Below are positions 46,814 through 60,761 of a DNA stretch of 64,000 nucleotides, in pieces. Where the stretch lies: NCBI GenBank assembly GCA_030248295.1, contig JASANH010001389.1, forward strand, positions 62,001 to 126,000. Direction: 5' to 3'. The stretch is from Mesodorylaimus sp. YZB2_4. Its lineage: Eukaryota > Nematoda > Enoplea > Dorylaimida > Dorylaimidae. The translations under genes were made by a program, and so were the position numbers. The stretch's first letter is position 1. Each line of letters opens with the position of its first letter. The notes beneath the pieces are model-generated. The model saw nothing but the letters and a program-made list of their open reading frames with translations. It was not told where the DNA came from and made no database searches.

Positions 46814-47230
46814 GTTCTCGCGGGCTCTCACCACCGTCCTTCGCAGCCGACCAACCAACCGACTGCTCGCCACCAAAGCCGCAAACAATGAGCACGGCTG
46901 CAGCTGAATGATGGTTTTGGAAGTGCTTTACGCTGATTTACGTTCCGCGATCATCTTGGCCGCTGTAGGTACCTTGCCAGCAAGGTATTAGAGTACAAGA
47001 TGGACGAGCTGGGCACATAAGTGCCATGGGAAATATCCGCGCGTACTAGTTTTCCGCGGCGCCACTCCATGCTTAAATAGTCCAAAAATTAATTAAAACA
47101 TGTCCCATAACCACTGGCCAGTAACACCCACACAATCGGCGTTTTAATACTGGGTGACTAGTCCGTACTGTCAAAACATTGATGATGTTTTCACACGGAA
47201 CGATTTGCATGTGTTATCTTGTTATTTAGT
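46814..47230. other. Spacer between the duplicated arms
   Basis: Upstream region of gene G. No other gene is visible. Confidence 0.4.
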
Positions 47231-47955
47231 CGGGAAAAGTCGGGTGGAGGATCAGCAAAGGGCGGAGGATCGGCGAAGGGCGGCGCGAACTGAGCGGCAA
47301 GAGTGCGTCATGGTCGCACGAGGGTAAGCACATTTTCGATTTCTCCTGACCGTCCCAGCTCACAGTGCTTTTCTGCTTAGCGTACGGATCGCAGCCGGAA
47401 TCGATTACGTTGGACGATTCGGCCGTCAAAGAGATCGCGGGCCATATGCTGACGAGCATGTTGCGGGACGTTCTGGTTAGTGCCAGCCGAGTCTTCTCGC
47501 CATCTCATGCTCACTCATTTCCTTGTTTTAGATGGAAGCGTCGGTGCGCCAGAAGGCGGCGAGTACGAAGAAGCCCGAGGATATGGATCCTGAAGAACTG
47601 GTCGAGTTGAGTCTGAAGGACCCGCAGCAGTTTGACGTGTTGGTCAAAGAGAATACGGTCGTGTCGTACGCGCTGTCGAAGCCGAGGGACGACGATCAGA
47701 AGACGGCCAAGAAGATCAAGGAGAAGAGGCAGGGAAAGCGGAAGCCCTTGCATTTCGACGATAAGGTGGAAGTGTCCAAGGCGCCCGTCGGCCGGGACTT
47801 CGATCCGAAAGAGAAGAAGAGCACGACCAACAGCTCCCTGAAACGACGCTGATGACCCAGTGATTTCGTTTGCCTTCGTGTGAGTGACTGACTCGGTGCT
47901 TGTTGTTCGTTGGTCGACAGTAATCCGTCAGCGAGTACAGGTTGAAGTACAGTCT
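47231..47955 (+). pseudogene. Inverted partial copy of gene G
   Basis: Begins inside the exon-3 sequence (GGAAAAGTCGGGTGGAGGAT) and runs to about 100 bp beyond the stop. The first part of the copy lacks one base (GCGAACTGAGC where the source has GCGAACGTGAGC), which shifts the frame. The second intron donor is GTTAGTG instead of GTGAGTG. The last exon (47532-47852) is unchanged at protein level. It has no start exon or promoter of its own, so it is most likely a pseudogene fragment. Confidence 0.8.
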
Positions 47956-48198
47956 TGTCTGTCGGACTGGTGGTAAGTGCACTTGCAGGTCGGGGCATAA
48001 AACAGGTGAGATTGGAGGTCGATTATTGTACCCGCAAGCGAGCTGGCCTTCATTGTTGATCGCGAAATGGTAAGTGGTGGTCTGGAGACGGCAGTTGCAT
48101 GTGATGATCGCGGAAAGGAAACGCGCCAGCCTCGGCAGCAGCAGCACTGAGGAACCTGTCGCAATGCAGGCACCAGCGATCACGAGCTCGAAGTTGCC

Positions 48199-50212
48199 AT
48201 GAAAGAAACACGTCGAAACAATCGAAGTGTCGAGCAAGGAAGACAGCTGCTCCTTCGTCCGTCGATGCCCGCCGCCCGTCAACAGCGCAAAGCAGAATTC
48301 TTCCGTGAGCAGATGCATTTGGGCAAGTCCTGCGTCCAAGATGAATGCCCCGCCAACAACGAGTACGACCCGCTCTGCGTCTGCCGACTAAAATCCCGTG
48401 AGCGAGTCGATCCGCAAATGGCCAACCGAAGATCAGTAAGTGATCTTTTGTTTGGTTAATGAAGTGTTCTCCTGGCTAGCAGATCGTTGAGTGAGTCTTC
48501 AGGGCGTACCAGCGAGCTTGCTCAATCTCGGCCACACGTGCTACGTGAACTCGTACCTTCAAGGTAACCATGAATATTTTTTGAGCAAAGCCTTTTCCAA
48601 CAATGTTTTTTCAAATGCTGTGCCACACATTTCCGGTGCGAAGAAGCCTTTACGAATGGAGGATGCTGGAGCCAGACAAGCGCGACCCGAGCAAATAAGT
48701 ACGAGCTCGTAGGAGAACTGCGCGACCTGTTCGTTCGAATGCAGGCTAGCTGGCAGACGTCAGTCACTCTGCAAGGCTTATTCAGGGCGGCTGGTCTGGA
48801 CGTGGCGCTAAAGTAGGACGCTCAAGAATTCCAGCTTCTCTTCCTAAAATGGGTCGACCAGGCGCTCGCGGAAGGGCCGGGCGAGGAAAAGCTGAAAAGC
48901 TTGTTCAAAGCTAGGCTACGATCCACGATCAGGTAGGCATATTAGACCTCGGACGACTGCGCAGCCAGCTCTCCGTTTAGTTTTGATGTGTGCCGCGCGG
49001 AGTCTGTGAGCGAGAGCGACTTAAACAACCTCGCCTTGCAGGCTGAGGAAGTCGAAAACCTCGAACAAAGTCTGATCGTGACTCTCTTTCTTGCGATGAG
49101 TCACTTCTTCCTGGTTCCATCAGTGCTCTTCATGTGCGCCCTTTCAGGAAGAACAAATCGACGGCTACCAGTGCCAGAACTGCGGCCAGCGGAAGGCCGC
49201 GGAGAAGCGAGGCCAGTCACGTTGACTTGGTTCCTGAACCTGCACTTGCTTCGATACCACTTCGACAGGTAATGAGGCCGCCAACTTGACTGATCTTCTG
49301 CTTCTTTTCGCCTGTTTAGAGCGAGGAATGCGCGGACAAAGCTGACGCACCTAAGCATTCCCGAACATTCTCAGCCTCCGCAACTTTCTGACCGAAGAAC
49401 AAGTCCGTGAGCGGGGCGACGACAAATATTGGTACGAGCTGATGGCCATCCTGGTCCACCTGGGCGACGCTCAAGGCGGCCACTACTTTGCCGGAATCCG
49501 AGTGTCGACTGATGGCCGATGGTACACTTTCAACGACGATAGTGTCACCCCATGCGCGCCGACGCAGGTAAGGGATCATGCGGGCCTAGAAGGGCTTCTA
49601 CCCTTCTCTCTTTGCAGACCGAGACGTCGATGTTCGCAATGCGTACTTGTTCGTGTACGAGAAGATGAGAGACGTGGAGCGCAACGTGTAAGAACCCGCC
49701 CTGCCCGAACATGCCGGCATTCCCGAATGCGTCTGTGGGGGCGACTGGCAAGTGCCAGCGTTGAGGCAGCGCTGCGACAAAGTCCTGCATGGAATCCAGA
49801 AGTTCTTGAAGAGGCTGAAGGTGCGAGATGGTGAGTCGACCTGGTCCGCCTTGTGAATAAAGTCCCTAATGGGAACGCTCTCTCCAGACTCAATGATCCT
49901 GTGGTTGCCCACCGACTGGCTGGACGACGTTGCCGGGACGATCAAAGACAGACATGATTCGACATCTGTGCATTCCCAGCTACTTGGTTCATGCTTGCTC
50001 ATCTTCATGGTCAGAAGGTCGGAGCGGAAGCGTTGTTTGATGCGTTGGCTGTGGCCCCTGTGCCGTTCTTCGTTGATGGGTAAACATATGCTTTGCTTCG
50101 TATTCGATCCAAGTCATGAATTCTCTTGTTTAGATCCATGTTCTGCTCCCAGTGCGTCAATGGCTCGGCCGACGGGCAATCACTTTTCCCGCGGGTGATT
50201 CGTGACGTGTAG
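48199..50212 (+). pseudogene. USP48-like ubiquitin-specific protease, decayed
   Basis: The catalytic Cys box is present (NLGHTCYVNSYLQ, near 48519-48560). The next exon has lost its AG acceptor (TTCCGGTGCG) and carries an in-frame TAG (48814-48816) directly before DAQEFQLLFLKWVD, the USP48 QQQDAQEF position. Zinc-ribbon cysteines (YQCQNCGQRK) near 49170, then after a frameshift VTLTWFLNLHLLRYHFDR. The His box (HYFAGIRV) and WYTFNDDSV are kept at 49485-49545. A later DUSP-like part (LWLPTDWLDDVAG) also needs frame changes. The order and spacing follow USP48, a deubiquitinase of nuclear ubiquitin conjugates. Stop codon, acceptor loss and several frameshifts indicate a pseudogene unless the sequence is error-prone here. 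Confidence 0.65.
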
Positions 50213-50224
50213 TATTACGGTCTC

Positions 50225-50958
50225 GTTCTCACTAGTGTTGTTAAGCGTTAACGCTATTAAAGATATTTAACGCGTTAATGACATCGTTTTTGGCTAACGT
50301 CATTAACGGTAACGATAGCGATATCTATTTTCAGAGAATGCGTTATAACGGTAACGGTATCTTTTTTGTGTCGAATAACGCGTTATTTGTGCATACACTA
50401 CTAAAGCGTCAAATTTAAAATCTGCCCTTGTTCCCAGCAATATAGCATGAAATGTCTGCTAATGGGGGGGGGGGTTGTTCCGCATCCGCGGACAGACAGT
50501 GTGAGTGGCAGTGATTATATGTTTTTTATTTTGTTTCGTCATTCGACGTCAGCATGTCATTAGATCGCCTGATTGGTTATCAGAAATTTCTTCATTAAGA
50601 AATTTTCGATATTGATATCCAAAATAATGTCGAATTCGGGAGAAGGCAATAATACTGATGACAAAGACTATATTAATATAACAGATCCAGTCACTTTGTG
50701 TGGCAGCACTTCTAATAAATATGCTCGTGGGACATTGTTGCGATAACACGTGCATATACGCTTTTTCGACCCAAGTACAATGCAGTAACCTTGATGTCAC
50801 GCTGGGTTGATAATAAAAATAACGATATTTAACGTGTTAACGATATTTTTTGAAACGCGTCAACGATTAACGGTAACGATATCTTTTTGGCAGGATATCG
50901 TTAACTGTAACGATAAACGATATCTTTTTTCGCTAACGATATCAACACTAGTTCTCAC
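50225..50958. mobile_element. hAT-type MITE with 8-bp target-site duplication
   Basis: The element spans 50233-50950 (718 bp). It starts TAGTGTTG and ends CAACACTA, and the 8-bp direct repeat GTTCTCAC flanks it at 50225-50232 and 50951-50958. Sub-terminal sequence is made of TTAACG/CGTTAA repeats on both sides (AACGGTAACGATA, AACGATATC). An 8-bp duplication and TAGNGTTG-type ends are typical of hAT transposons. No transposase frame is visible, so it is non-autonomous. Confidence 0.85.
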
Positions 50959-51941
50959 GTGCTGTGATCTTGGTTGTGTGCTGCCAATGTGTTTTGTTCG
51001 CGGGTGTCATAAGCAGTGCTTAGCCACGGGGATGCAATATGGGGTGCACGGGCCTCGAAGCTTAACTGCTGTTGTCTCCTTTCTGGTCTCGTTAGGGGAG
51101 GAGAGCCAACGTAGGCAAGAATGGCTTTCGAGGCGCCCGAGAAGAGCTACATTAGGCGATTCTTAGTCTCAGTGGCACACCTGTCGCACGATCAGAGAGG
51201 CCTATTTGACGATGGATGTTTCTTAGCAAACATCGCACATGACTGTGCCTACGGCAGTTTCCCGCCATAATTTGGGGTTTGTGGAGACTTCACCTCCCAT
51301 ATTTTGCCCCTCGCAGTGAACCCATGCCTGCGGCTTTTCGCCCCTTGTTCGGTTTGCCCCGTCACATTTTGACTCTGAATCTTTGAGTTAACTAAGGTGC
51401 TTTTGCCGAAAAGGGTCTCGCAAATCTCCTTCGAATAAATACAGTAACGTGCTTCTAACGTGAATTCCAAAGTTTGGTTCTCTTGCTCTCTGAAGAGTGG
51501 CTAACCAACCTATAGGAACATAGCTGGGAAATTTCCATCAAGTGCAATGGCAGTGGACAGCACTCACCCTATTTGTTTGATTCGAGCCACGTATAGTAGA
51601 TACACAGCAACATTCAGCATACGGTTGCACGCATATTGCATTGTACATGTAAGCCCTGTGATCAATCGCTCTCCACAATTTGGACGGCGACACTGCCTGA
51701 ATCATAACGAACAGGCGCTCTCTAGTTCATATTTAGATCACCAGCTGCGCATTGAGATCGGCATCTTCTTCTTTTGAGCAGCTTTAGAGAAAAAGACTCT
51801 CGTTGCTTTAGTGTTCGTTTGGCAGATGATCAGACTGGATGATTGATTGCGTGGCATAGTTGCAAAGGACAAAAGTAATGGAAACTTTTTTACAAACTGT
51901 GAGACATGCAGTCAGTCGCATCATTGAACATGGAACACACA
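50959..51941. other. Intergenic, no gene recognised
   Basis: No gene. 51030-51100 resembles 63840-63920 (GGGGTGCANGGGCCTCG), suggesting a diverged repeat. Confidence 0.35.
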
Positions 51942-53461
51942 TCACAAGACCACATCACCAGTTCGATTTGCCTGAGTCATTTTTGACCGCGGAACCCCTG
52001 GTTTGGTTGCGCGCGTTTGGGACCCAAGGAAACGGGATTCAGGTGTGGGGGACTTGGGCACAATCGTCGGGTCGTGCTTCAGTCCAACGGCTGGTTCGCT
52101 GCCTGACGAAGGGTTCGAGTTTTCTGCGGTCGACTTGAGGATGGTCGTGTTCTGACGAGGCGCCTGCAAAGTGTGTGGGTTCATGCGCATGTAGCCCACG
52201 CGATCTTGAGCCGACGGGATCTGGCAGTGGGACGTGTAGAGCGTCATGTTCATGGGCCTCTTGACATTGGGTGACTTGGCCAGGGATCGCTTCGTTTCCG
52301 CGTCGATGGCTGATTGATTGTCCGTGATCATTATCGAAGGAGGCTGTTTTTTCGCCATCCGCACTTGGGTCGCCTTCAGAGTCTTCATGTCCTCAAGATT
52401 CTCTTCCGCCTTGGCTGGTTCGCTCTGTTTCGGCTTGGGACTTGGGCTCGCCTTGACCTTGGCTCCTTTGTCAGCTATGCACGTTTGTGATGTGAGCAGC
52501 ATCTTGTCCGCTGCGACGGATGCTTTCTTTGGGGCCGCTTGCTTGCCTTTTTGTGCCGCTTGCTTGCCTTTTTGTGCCGCTCGCTTGCCTTCTTTGGCCG
52601 CCTGCTTGCCTTCTTTGGCCGCCTGCTTGCGTTGTTGGGCTTTCTTCTTGATCGCCAGTTCGTTCAGTTTCTTTTGGCGACGACGACGCACCACGCAGAC
52701 CGTGAGAAGCAGAGCGAATACGAGGACGCCGACGAGCGCGCAGCCGCCGAGCAAAGCCCATCGCCAATCGAAACCGTCTTCCTTCTTCTGGCCAGTCGGC
52801 CCGGCGAGTAGAGGATTGGCGGTCGACGTTCCAGCTTCGATGCGTCGCTTCGATTCGCAGACCAGCAGGGCCTCGAACTTTCTCAGCCTCTCCATCATGC
52901 TGTCGTCCAAAATGCACGGTACGTTTATCCATTCGATCGTGTAATTCTTGTCTTCGACTGGAACGACCAAGTTCCCGATGCCTAACATGCATCCGCTGTC
53001 AGGGTCGACGGGTCCCACCATTGACGTGGAGGAGGATATTCTTGCAATGTGCTGCTGTCATACAGCCAACGCCACTTGGATAGATCGGTCGAGTTTGCGG
53101 CATCATCTTCGTCTCGCGCCACACCCAGCCAAAAGACGCACATCTTGGTCGATTGCACGATGACTTGCTGCACGTCCCAGTCGTCGAGTAGTGCATCGAT
53201 CTTTGCCACCGAGTCGAGCTTTGCCATCATCCAGACGTGTTCATCGTTGGTCAGATTGGCGCACCCGTCCATTGCCGCTTTTATACGATTCGAAAGATTG
53301 CCTATCATGCGGGCGTACAGGCATTTGCCAGATTCGTACTCGACCGCGTGTTTCTTGTCGACGTCCTGGCACTTGAACCGCTGACTCCACACCAGCATGA
53401 GCGAGAACCAAAAGCAGCTAGCGAGGAGGACCACGCGAGAGAGGCGCACCAAAGCGGCCAT
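51942..53461 (-). CDS. C-type-lectin-like membrane protein with long basic tail (gene H), frameshifted
   Basis: No introns are visible. The first frame (53461-52982) encodes a signal peptide (LVRLSRVVLLASCFWFSLML) and a divergent C-type-lectin-like domain: ESGKCLYARM, MCVFWLGVARDE, WRWLYDSS and WWDPSTL. The next frame continues as CMLGIGNLVVPV, then WINVPC and ALLVCE, so one base is lost or gained near 52995-53025. A transmembrane segment (WALLGGCALVGVLVFALLLT) then leads into RRRRQKK and a long tail with the repeat KQAAKEGKQAAKEGKRAAQK. The CTLD lacks an obvious EPN/QPD calcium motif, so sugar binding is doubtful. A receptor-like surface protein is inferred. The frameshift may be a sequencing error or a recent lesion. 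Confidence 0.65.
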
Positions 53462-55616
<2,155 letters not shown>

Positions 55617-55855
55617 TGATCGCAGTCGGCAAAACAAGGCAGCAGGCTGTTTTCAAGCAGTCGTGTCACAGTGGTTCATTCTGATTCAGTGTCTCGGTTC
55701 ATTTGCTGTTCATCGATGTGCTAACGGCGTTGAGTGTTGTATTCGTGCTTGAAAGCTGCATGTGTTTCCTGCTTGCACAACAAGAGAAAAAAGGGAACTG
55801 GTGTTGCGCCGTTTTAGATGCTAGTGTACAGTCTCAGGCCACGCAGGAATTAGGT

Positions 55856-55861
55856 AATAAA
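55856..55861 (+). terminator. Poly(A) signal AATAAA of polyubiquitin
   Basis: Canonical AATAAA 240 nt after the stop codon. Confidence 0.45.
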
Positions 55862-55917
55862 GGCGAGTAAAGCGATACGCTAGTGCATAACTTTGTATTT
55901 TTGGTCCAGCAGTAAAA

Positions 55918-56005
55918 CCCTCTTAAGCGAGGCTGTGAGCGGGCCAGCTCACACAGCAATTCGTTATGCGTCTCAACTAGGAGCATCCTGGACCGGACAA
56001 CCCAC
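55918..56005 (-). mobile_element. SINE 3'-body fragment
   Basis: On +, AGCGAGGCTGTGAGCGGGCC and GTCTCAACTAGGAGCATCCT match the body region of the full SINE copies (GCGAGGCCGTGAGGTGACCA, TCTCCACTAGGAGCACCCCC). Head and tail are missing. Confidence 0.55.
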
Positions 56006-56083
56006 TTTGTAACCAGCGCACCCAGGCGGCGGGAGGTAGTCGAGACCGAAGTCTCTAGCCAAAAAACTCTGACTGTAGGAAGG

Positions 56084-56187
56084 CAAGTCTCGCGACTATA
56101 CCTGCCCTAGAAACATGAACCGAAGAGGTTGACGTCCCAGCCAGGGGAGCGTATCGATTACTACCAACCGCCAGGGATGCTGGTTAC
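56084..56187 (+). repeat. Direct repeat, copy 1
   Basis: CAAGTCTCGCGACTATACCT through GGGATGCTGGTTAC recurs at 56544-56654 with a few changes and one short insertion, so the intervening 460 bp may be a duplicated unit. Confidence 0.65.
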
Positions 56188-56543
56188 ATTCCTCCCACCG
56201 TTGGAAAAATGGCGTCCCCGCCATTCTCCAACTGGGAGAACCAGCTCCAGTGGTGGTGCCTTATCAGCGCTAGGTGCTCCCACCGTCGCGCTACAAGACG
56301 CACCAAACGCTCGCCGAACCTTCTCCTGGCGGATCAGGATTCGCCCGCTGGTCCCTGGTGCCTCAGTGGAGGCAACCCAGACCGAAGTCTGGTAGGGATT
56401 ACACCTGCAGGGAGCCCCGGGCCACAGAAAGCGCAAGACGCGCCGGTCTGGCATTCACCACTACCACCAGGGCTCACCCACTAGTCCATAAGGGGCTTCC
56501 GAAGAAGGCCCTTTGGTTCGTGACGCCAGTGTGACCAGCGCAC

Positions 56544-56654
56544 CAAGTCTCGCGACTATACCTGCCCTAGAAACATCAACCGAACAACAACCCTAGAAAC
56601 ATCCCAGCCAGGGGAGCGTATCGATTACTCCCAGCCGCCAGGGATGCTGGTTAC
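56544..56654 (+). repeat. Direct repeat, copy 2
   Basis: Second copy of the unit described at 56084-56187. It contains an internal repeat of CCCTAGAAACAT. It abuts a SINE copy. Confidence 0.65.
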
Positions 56655-56659
56655 AACTT

Positions 56660-56882
56660 CCTCGTACAATGGCGGGTGGGCTGTGTGTGAACCCTGTCGG
56701 TGTTCGATAGCCGAGACTGTCTGCTTTTTGGCTTCCGTCTCCACTCAGAGCGCCTCGACGGTACTGGATGAGTACCCACGGCCTGGCGTGCAAGTCCAGC
56801 GAGGGTTTATTGTTCGCGAGCCGACCTCCATCACTGGAGATTAAACTTGAAACGAACCCAACTACTCGCTACTCGCGGCCGC
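56660..56882 (-). mobile_element. Truncated tRNA-derived SINE copy
   Basis: On the minus strand the head (GTGCGGCCGCGAG) is damaged in both boxes, while the body (CCTCGCTGGACTTGCACGCC, GACAGTCTCGGCTATCGAAC) matches the full-length copies. The 3' half is missing. Confidence 0.7.
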
Positions 56883-58855
56883 ACGTTGAAGTACTGCTCG
56901 CACGTGTTTCAGCCCTTGTACATCTAGAAGGCGAGGTGTGCAATGCAGGCCAGCACGTCCGACGACCGCGCTTATCTCCTGGATCAGAATGCCGAAGCTC
57001 CTCACGTCGCTCGATTTCGTCCACTCTCGAATGACTTAGCGGCATGGAGAAGACGGGCAGCTTCCGTTTGGTGCCCAGTTCGTAATGGTCGCCGAAGGCC
57101 AAAGTCGGCCATCTTCACGACTGTCTGGTTGGCCACCTTGTGCGCCAGGCAGTTCCGAGAGTCCAATTTCATTCTGTCTGATCACTAAATTATCTTTTTC
57201 TCATGTCTTTCTGACCCTGCTCGTTTGCTTTCCCTCTCCCTCTGCTAAGTAGTCTTATCTGTTTGGTCTCATCCACTCAGTAAAATACTAGCTGCAATTA
57301 AGTCGGTCTCTTCCACACGGCGAGTTGTCCAAGAGTTGGTGACCGACATCTTACGAACTGACTGTCCGCTAGAGACTGGTTGCGTGCGCAGTCATAGCCA
57401 CTCAACGGTGCATGCTCGTAACTGATCTCATCGCGAGAAGAGGCCGCCATTGGTCAGCTGATACTTGCACCAACTAGATCTTGCGTTCAATCTAGGTCGC
57501 GAGCATGGTAAGTGTAGTTGGTTCCTTGTGTAACCCTCACGCTTAGAGGCCATGGAGAGTAGAGAGAGTAATCGATACTCTCCCCTGGCTGGGAGACGTC
57601 AACCTCTAGGGTTGATGCTTCAGCCGTAGGTAGAGTCGAAAGACTTGTCTGCTCCAGTCGTAGTTTTTGCACCTCCCTCCCACACCTACCAGGGCTAGTT
57701 ACACTTGCATGTCTGGAGGGAAAGTATGCAGAGCGCGTGTAACTGTTTTAGTTTCGCCCCGATTTAATCCTCAGTGACGAAGGTCGGCTTCGTCTAACGC
57801 GTAAGCAAGCAAACGATTCAGGTTTGGGATTTCTTTGAAAGACGAGTCATTCACAGCCAATCAAACACAATACCAAAGTTGGGTATTTGGACACACTAAA
57901 ATCCTGTGGGCACAGGGTCTGCGAAACCTCAAACCAAAATGACTTCCTCTTTTATACTGTAGAGGTTGCAGTTAAAACCTCTTCACTTTACCTGGAATGG
58001 CCTAACCTTGAATTTATTTTGAAAAGTGTTGGGAACGTGCGACAGATATTCTACGCTCACGATCAGTGAGGGTTCAGGCTGATCTTAAAAGCGAGCGGTC
58101 CAAGGTCTTCTATAGCCCAATTTGTCATTTTATATTTTATATTTGATTTTTTTTGAATTTTGAATTTTCCTCATTCTTTTCTCTCCCCACTGCAAACCTA
58201 TATTTTACCCATACAACGATAGAACCCTACAGAAAGACGACTTTACAAAAAGCTCCTTGTACTCACTATGCGGTAAGATGTGCCTCCTTCTTTCTTTAAA
58301 AACTTTCAGCCTTCTCAGTAGTGATTTCCACAGGTAAACCATATTATTTTCCTCCTCGTAATCTACCCTCGCAAACCACATGCACCTCTGTGCTGATTGC
58401 ACAACTAAGTTTGCAATTGAGATGGCAAACTTGTTGGACGACCCTACTATCCCGAAAACCCTGTTTTCAGCCCCCCCCCCCCCCCCAAAGTAATAGCTGG
58501 ATCTATTTTTTAAAGAAAAATCTCCACTTTATTCCAAAATACTATTGCCCTAGGACATGAGACGAAAACGTGGCGAACATCCTCAGTGTCATTACATGCA
58601 TAGTGATTCATGCAGTATTTACAATTTGCTTCAGCCTCAGAGAATTAAGAAACTCTACTGAAAAAATAAAAATCAAATATAAAATATATACAAACTAAAA
58701 AATAAATAGAAAATATAAAAAAACATAGTGTGCTTGTGGTACTAGTAACAATGACACAAGAGCTGTGGAATGTGAAGTCCTTTGCGGATCCCGTGAAGAT
58801 TTACTTATAACATTCGAGCAATTTGGCATATCAGCTGCGATCCTTCCTTGTCATT
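56883..58855. other. Intergenic, no gene recognised
   Basis: No exon supported. Contains 58073-58120, which recurs at 63140-63186, and a run of about 16 C near 58470. 57565-57610 resembles in inverted form part of the direct repeats at 56.1 and 56.6 kb. Confidence 0.35.
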
Positions 58856-60761
58856 TCACAGGCGGGAATCCAAAATTGGTTTTGCGCTTGTCATGATGCC
58901 ATCTACCACCACTGCCTTGACGCTCAAAGGCAGGATTGCACTTATGCCTGTGCTAAATTCACCCAGTGTGGTCCCTTCGACCTCGAGCCACAGTGATAAA
59001 TCAGCCAGCGAACACTGTACTGTGAAGAAGTTGGCTCCGGTTTTATCAGTGGCTGTGAACATGACCTGCACATGGTCCACATTGCGCACTAGATCATCTG
59101 GCTGCGGGGAAACCTGGCATGGGTTTTTTGGATTTAGGTCCCAAATGTTCTCTAGACGTCGCAAAATGATCACTCCTTCTTTGCATGAGCTGCGACCACA
59201 ACGCTTTGCACAGCATACTGTAAAATATACATGGTTGCACAGCGTACGTCGTTTATATGGCGGGACTTACCATAAAGACACAATCCGCAGCAGCATAAAT
59301 ATCTTACGAGGCAGCTCTGGCCTTGTTTCGACTTTAATTTGGCCTAAGCAAACTTTGTCGCAATATGTTTCACCTTCGCATACTGAGTAGGCTGACTTAC
59401 ATACTTAGTTTTTGCAAACTTCACTTCACTTCAAACTCTTACGAAGGCCCCTCCACCAAAAAGGCCGAGTAGGATCTTCCCCACAAAGAGCACGTTTTCT
59501 ACAGTGCCTAAAACGGACAACGGTCATGAACTGAGACCAGCATAGCAGATCGGCTCACCTGACGTCTGGGTGCCGTTCGACTGCATGGCGGGAGTCAAGG
59601 TACTGATCAAGATTGCCACGGTCTTATTACTGGTGACAGTGTTTTCATGTGTTGCGTTGGGTACATTGTTCTCGCTTTTCGTTGTAACGCTTGGCATGTC
59701 CACTGATCTGCTTTGCATATGACTGCTTGGTGCTTCTTGGGAGAGCCAGAGATTTACTGGAGCAGGCGATCCCCTCGTGGAAGGTCTATACCAACTTGTC
59801 TCCAATGATGCGCTGAGGATTTTGGCGCTGGACTCTTTGGACTGCGTCAGACCGGCCTTCTCAACCGGTGGAACTGACGGTGCGGGCTCTTCATAACCAA
59901 TGTCAAATGCAGAACAGAAATACATGTTTTGATCGCTGGTCATGTTCTTGAACGTATCTGAAAGAAATATACCACCCCTGGCATAGAAATGATGTCCACT
60001 AGATCCCTTGACTTTCTTATCGCGCGGAAAGCCAGTGCGAACTTTTAGCTTCTGTCGCCTCTCAAATGCTTCGACCCGTCCCAAACTCATGTTATGCTTA
60101 CCAGGATCAGTCGATTGACATACAACTGTTCGACTTCCGTCGTTGCACTGATTGTTGATCCAAGCCGTGCGACTACGTTTATACTGCACCATCTGCAAAA
60201 GATGCCAAAGTCACTCTTTCGTTCAAAGGGAATATTTTCTATGCATACCATATCCTTCGTGTTTATCACGACACTGGTACAATTGCAATCTTTAATCTTG
60301 GAGAATATCTGCACAGAGCTCCCACACCATGAGTTTGAATCACTCACAATCGAATTGTGATGAGCCCAAGCCATGTAATTTTGCCTAAAGTACGGTTCTC
60401 CGTCCTCCCATACAAACTTGCCAGACGTTAGCGACTTGACCAGGCCGACGTAGAAGCCAAGTTCACGAATGCCGCACCTAAGAACCCAAAGTTCGCCCCT
60501 GTCATCCCGTACGTAGTACTTTTAGGTTCTATGCACAGAGAAAACATACTTCGTTTCCACAGCGTTCATCAGCGTTCTCCAACGCTTTTCGTCAGTTAGC
60601 ATCAGTAAGTCGGCATTCGATCCATAGGACAGGCATGTTCGCCGACTGCTTTCGTAATCTTGATTCTGGGCATTGAGAACCACGACGGAATAAAACGATG
60701 AGCTGTCAGAAAGGTGAGTGACGGACAGAATGCACAGTGAAACAGTGACCCAGTTGTGCAT
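58856..60761 (-). CDS. C-type-lectin-like membrane protein with Cys-rich juxtamembrane part (gene I)
   Basis: Seven exons on the minus strand: 60550-60761, 60249-60477, 60102-60192, 59559-59957, 59443-59507, 59271-59343 and 58856-59217, sum 1431 nt (476 aa). The signal peptide is MHNWVTVSLCILSVTHLSDS. The lectin-like domain shows YESSRRTCLSYGSNADLLML, FYVGLVKSLTSGKFVWEDGE, SWCGSS, and WINNQCNDGSRTVVCQS. A Ser/Thr/Pro-rich stalk follows. A hydrophobic segment (VLFVGKILLGLFGGGAF) and a Cys cluster (RYLCCCGLCLYVCCAKRCGR) come next, then a tail with FFTVQCSLADLSLWLEVEG. The 144-nt intron at 59958-60101 is open in frame, so its retention would add 48 residues. Sugar binding is not assured because no EPN or QPD motif is seen. 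Confidence 0.7.

Noticed and set aside
52318..52944. 208-codon plus-strand frame opposite gene H
   Set aside because: Antisense shadow of the repeat-rich tail of gene H.
53000..53030. A 23-30 nt intron to explain the frame change in gene H
   Set aside because: Far shorter than every other intron in the window, and the nearby GT/AG options either meet a stop or delete conserved residues.
56129..56534. Overlapping plus-strand frames of 86-91 codons
   Set aside because: They lie in the repeat unit duplicated at 56.1 and 56.55 kb and show no domain.
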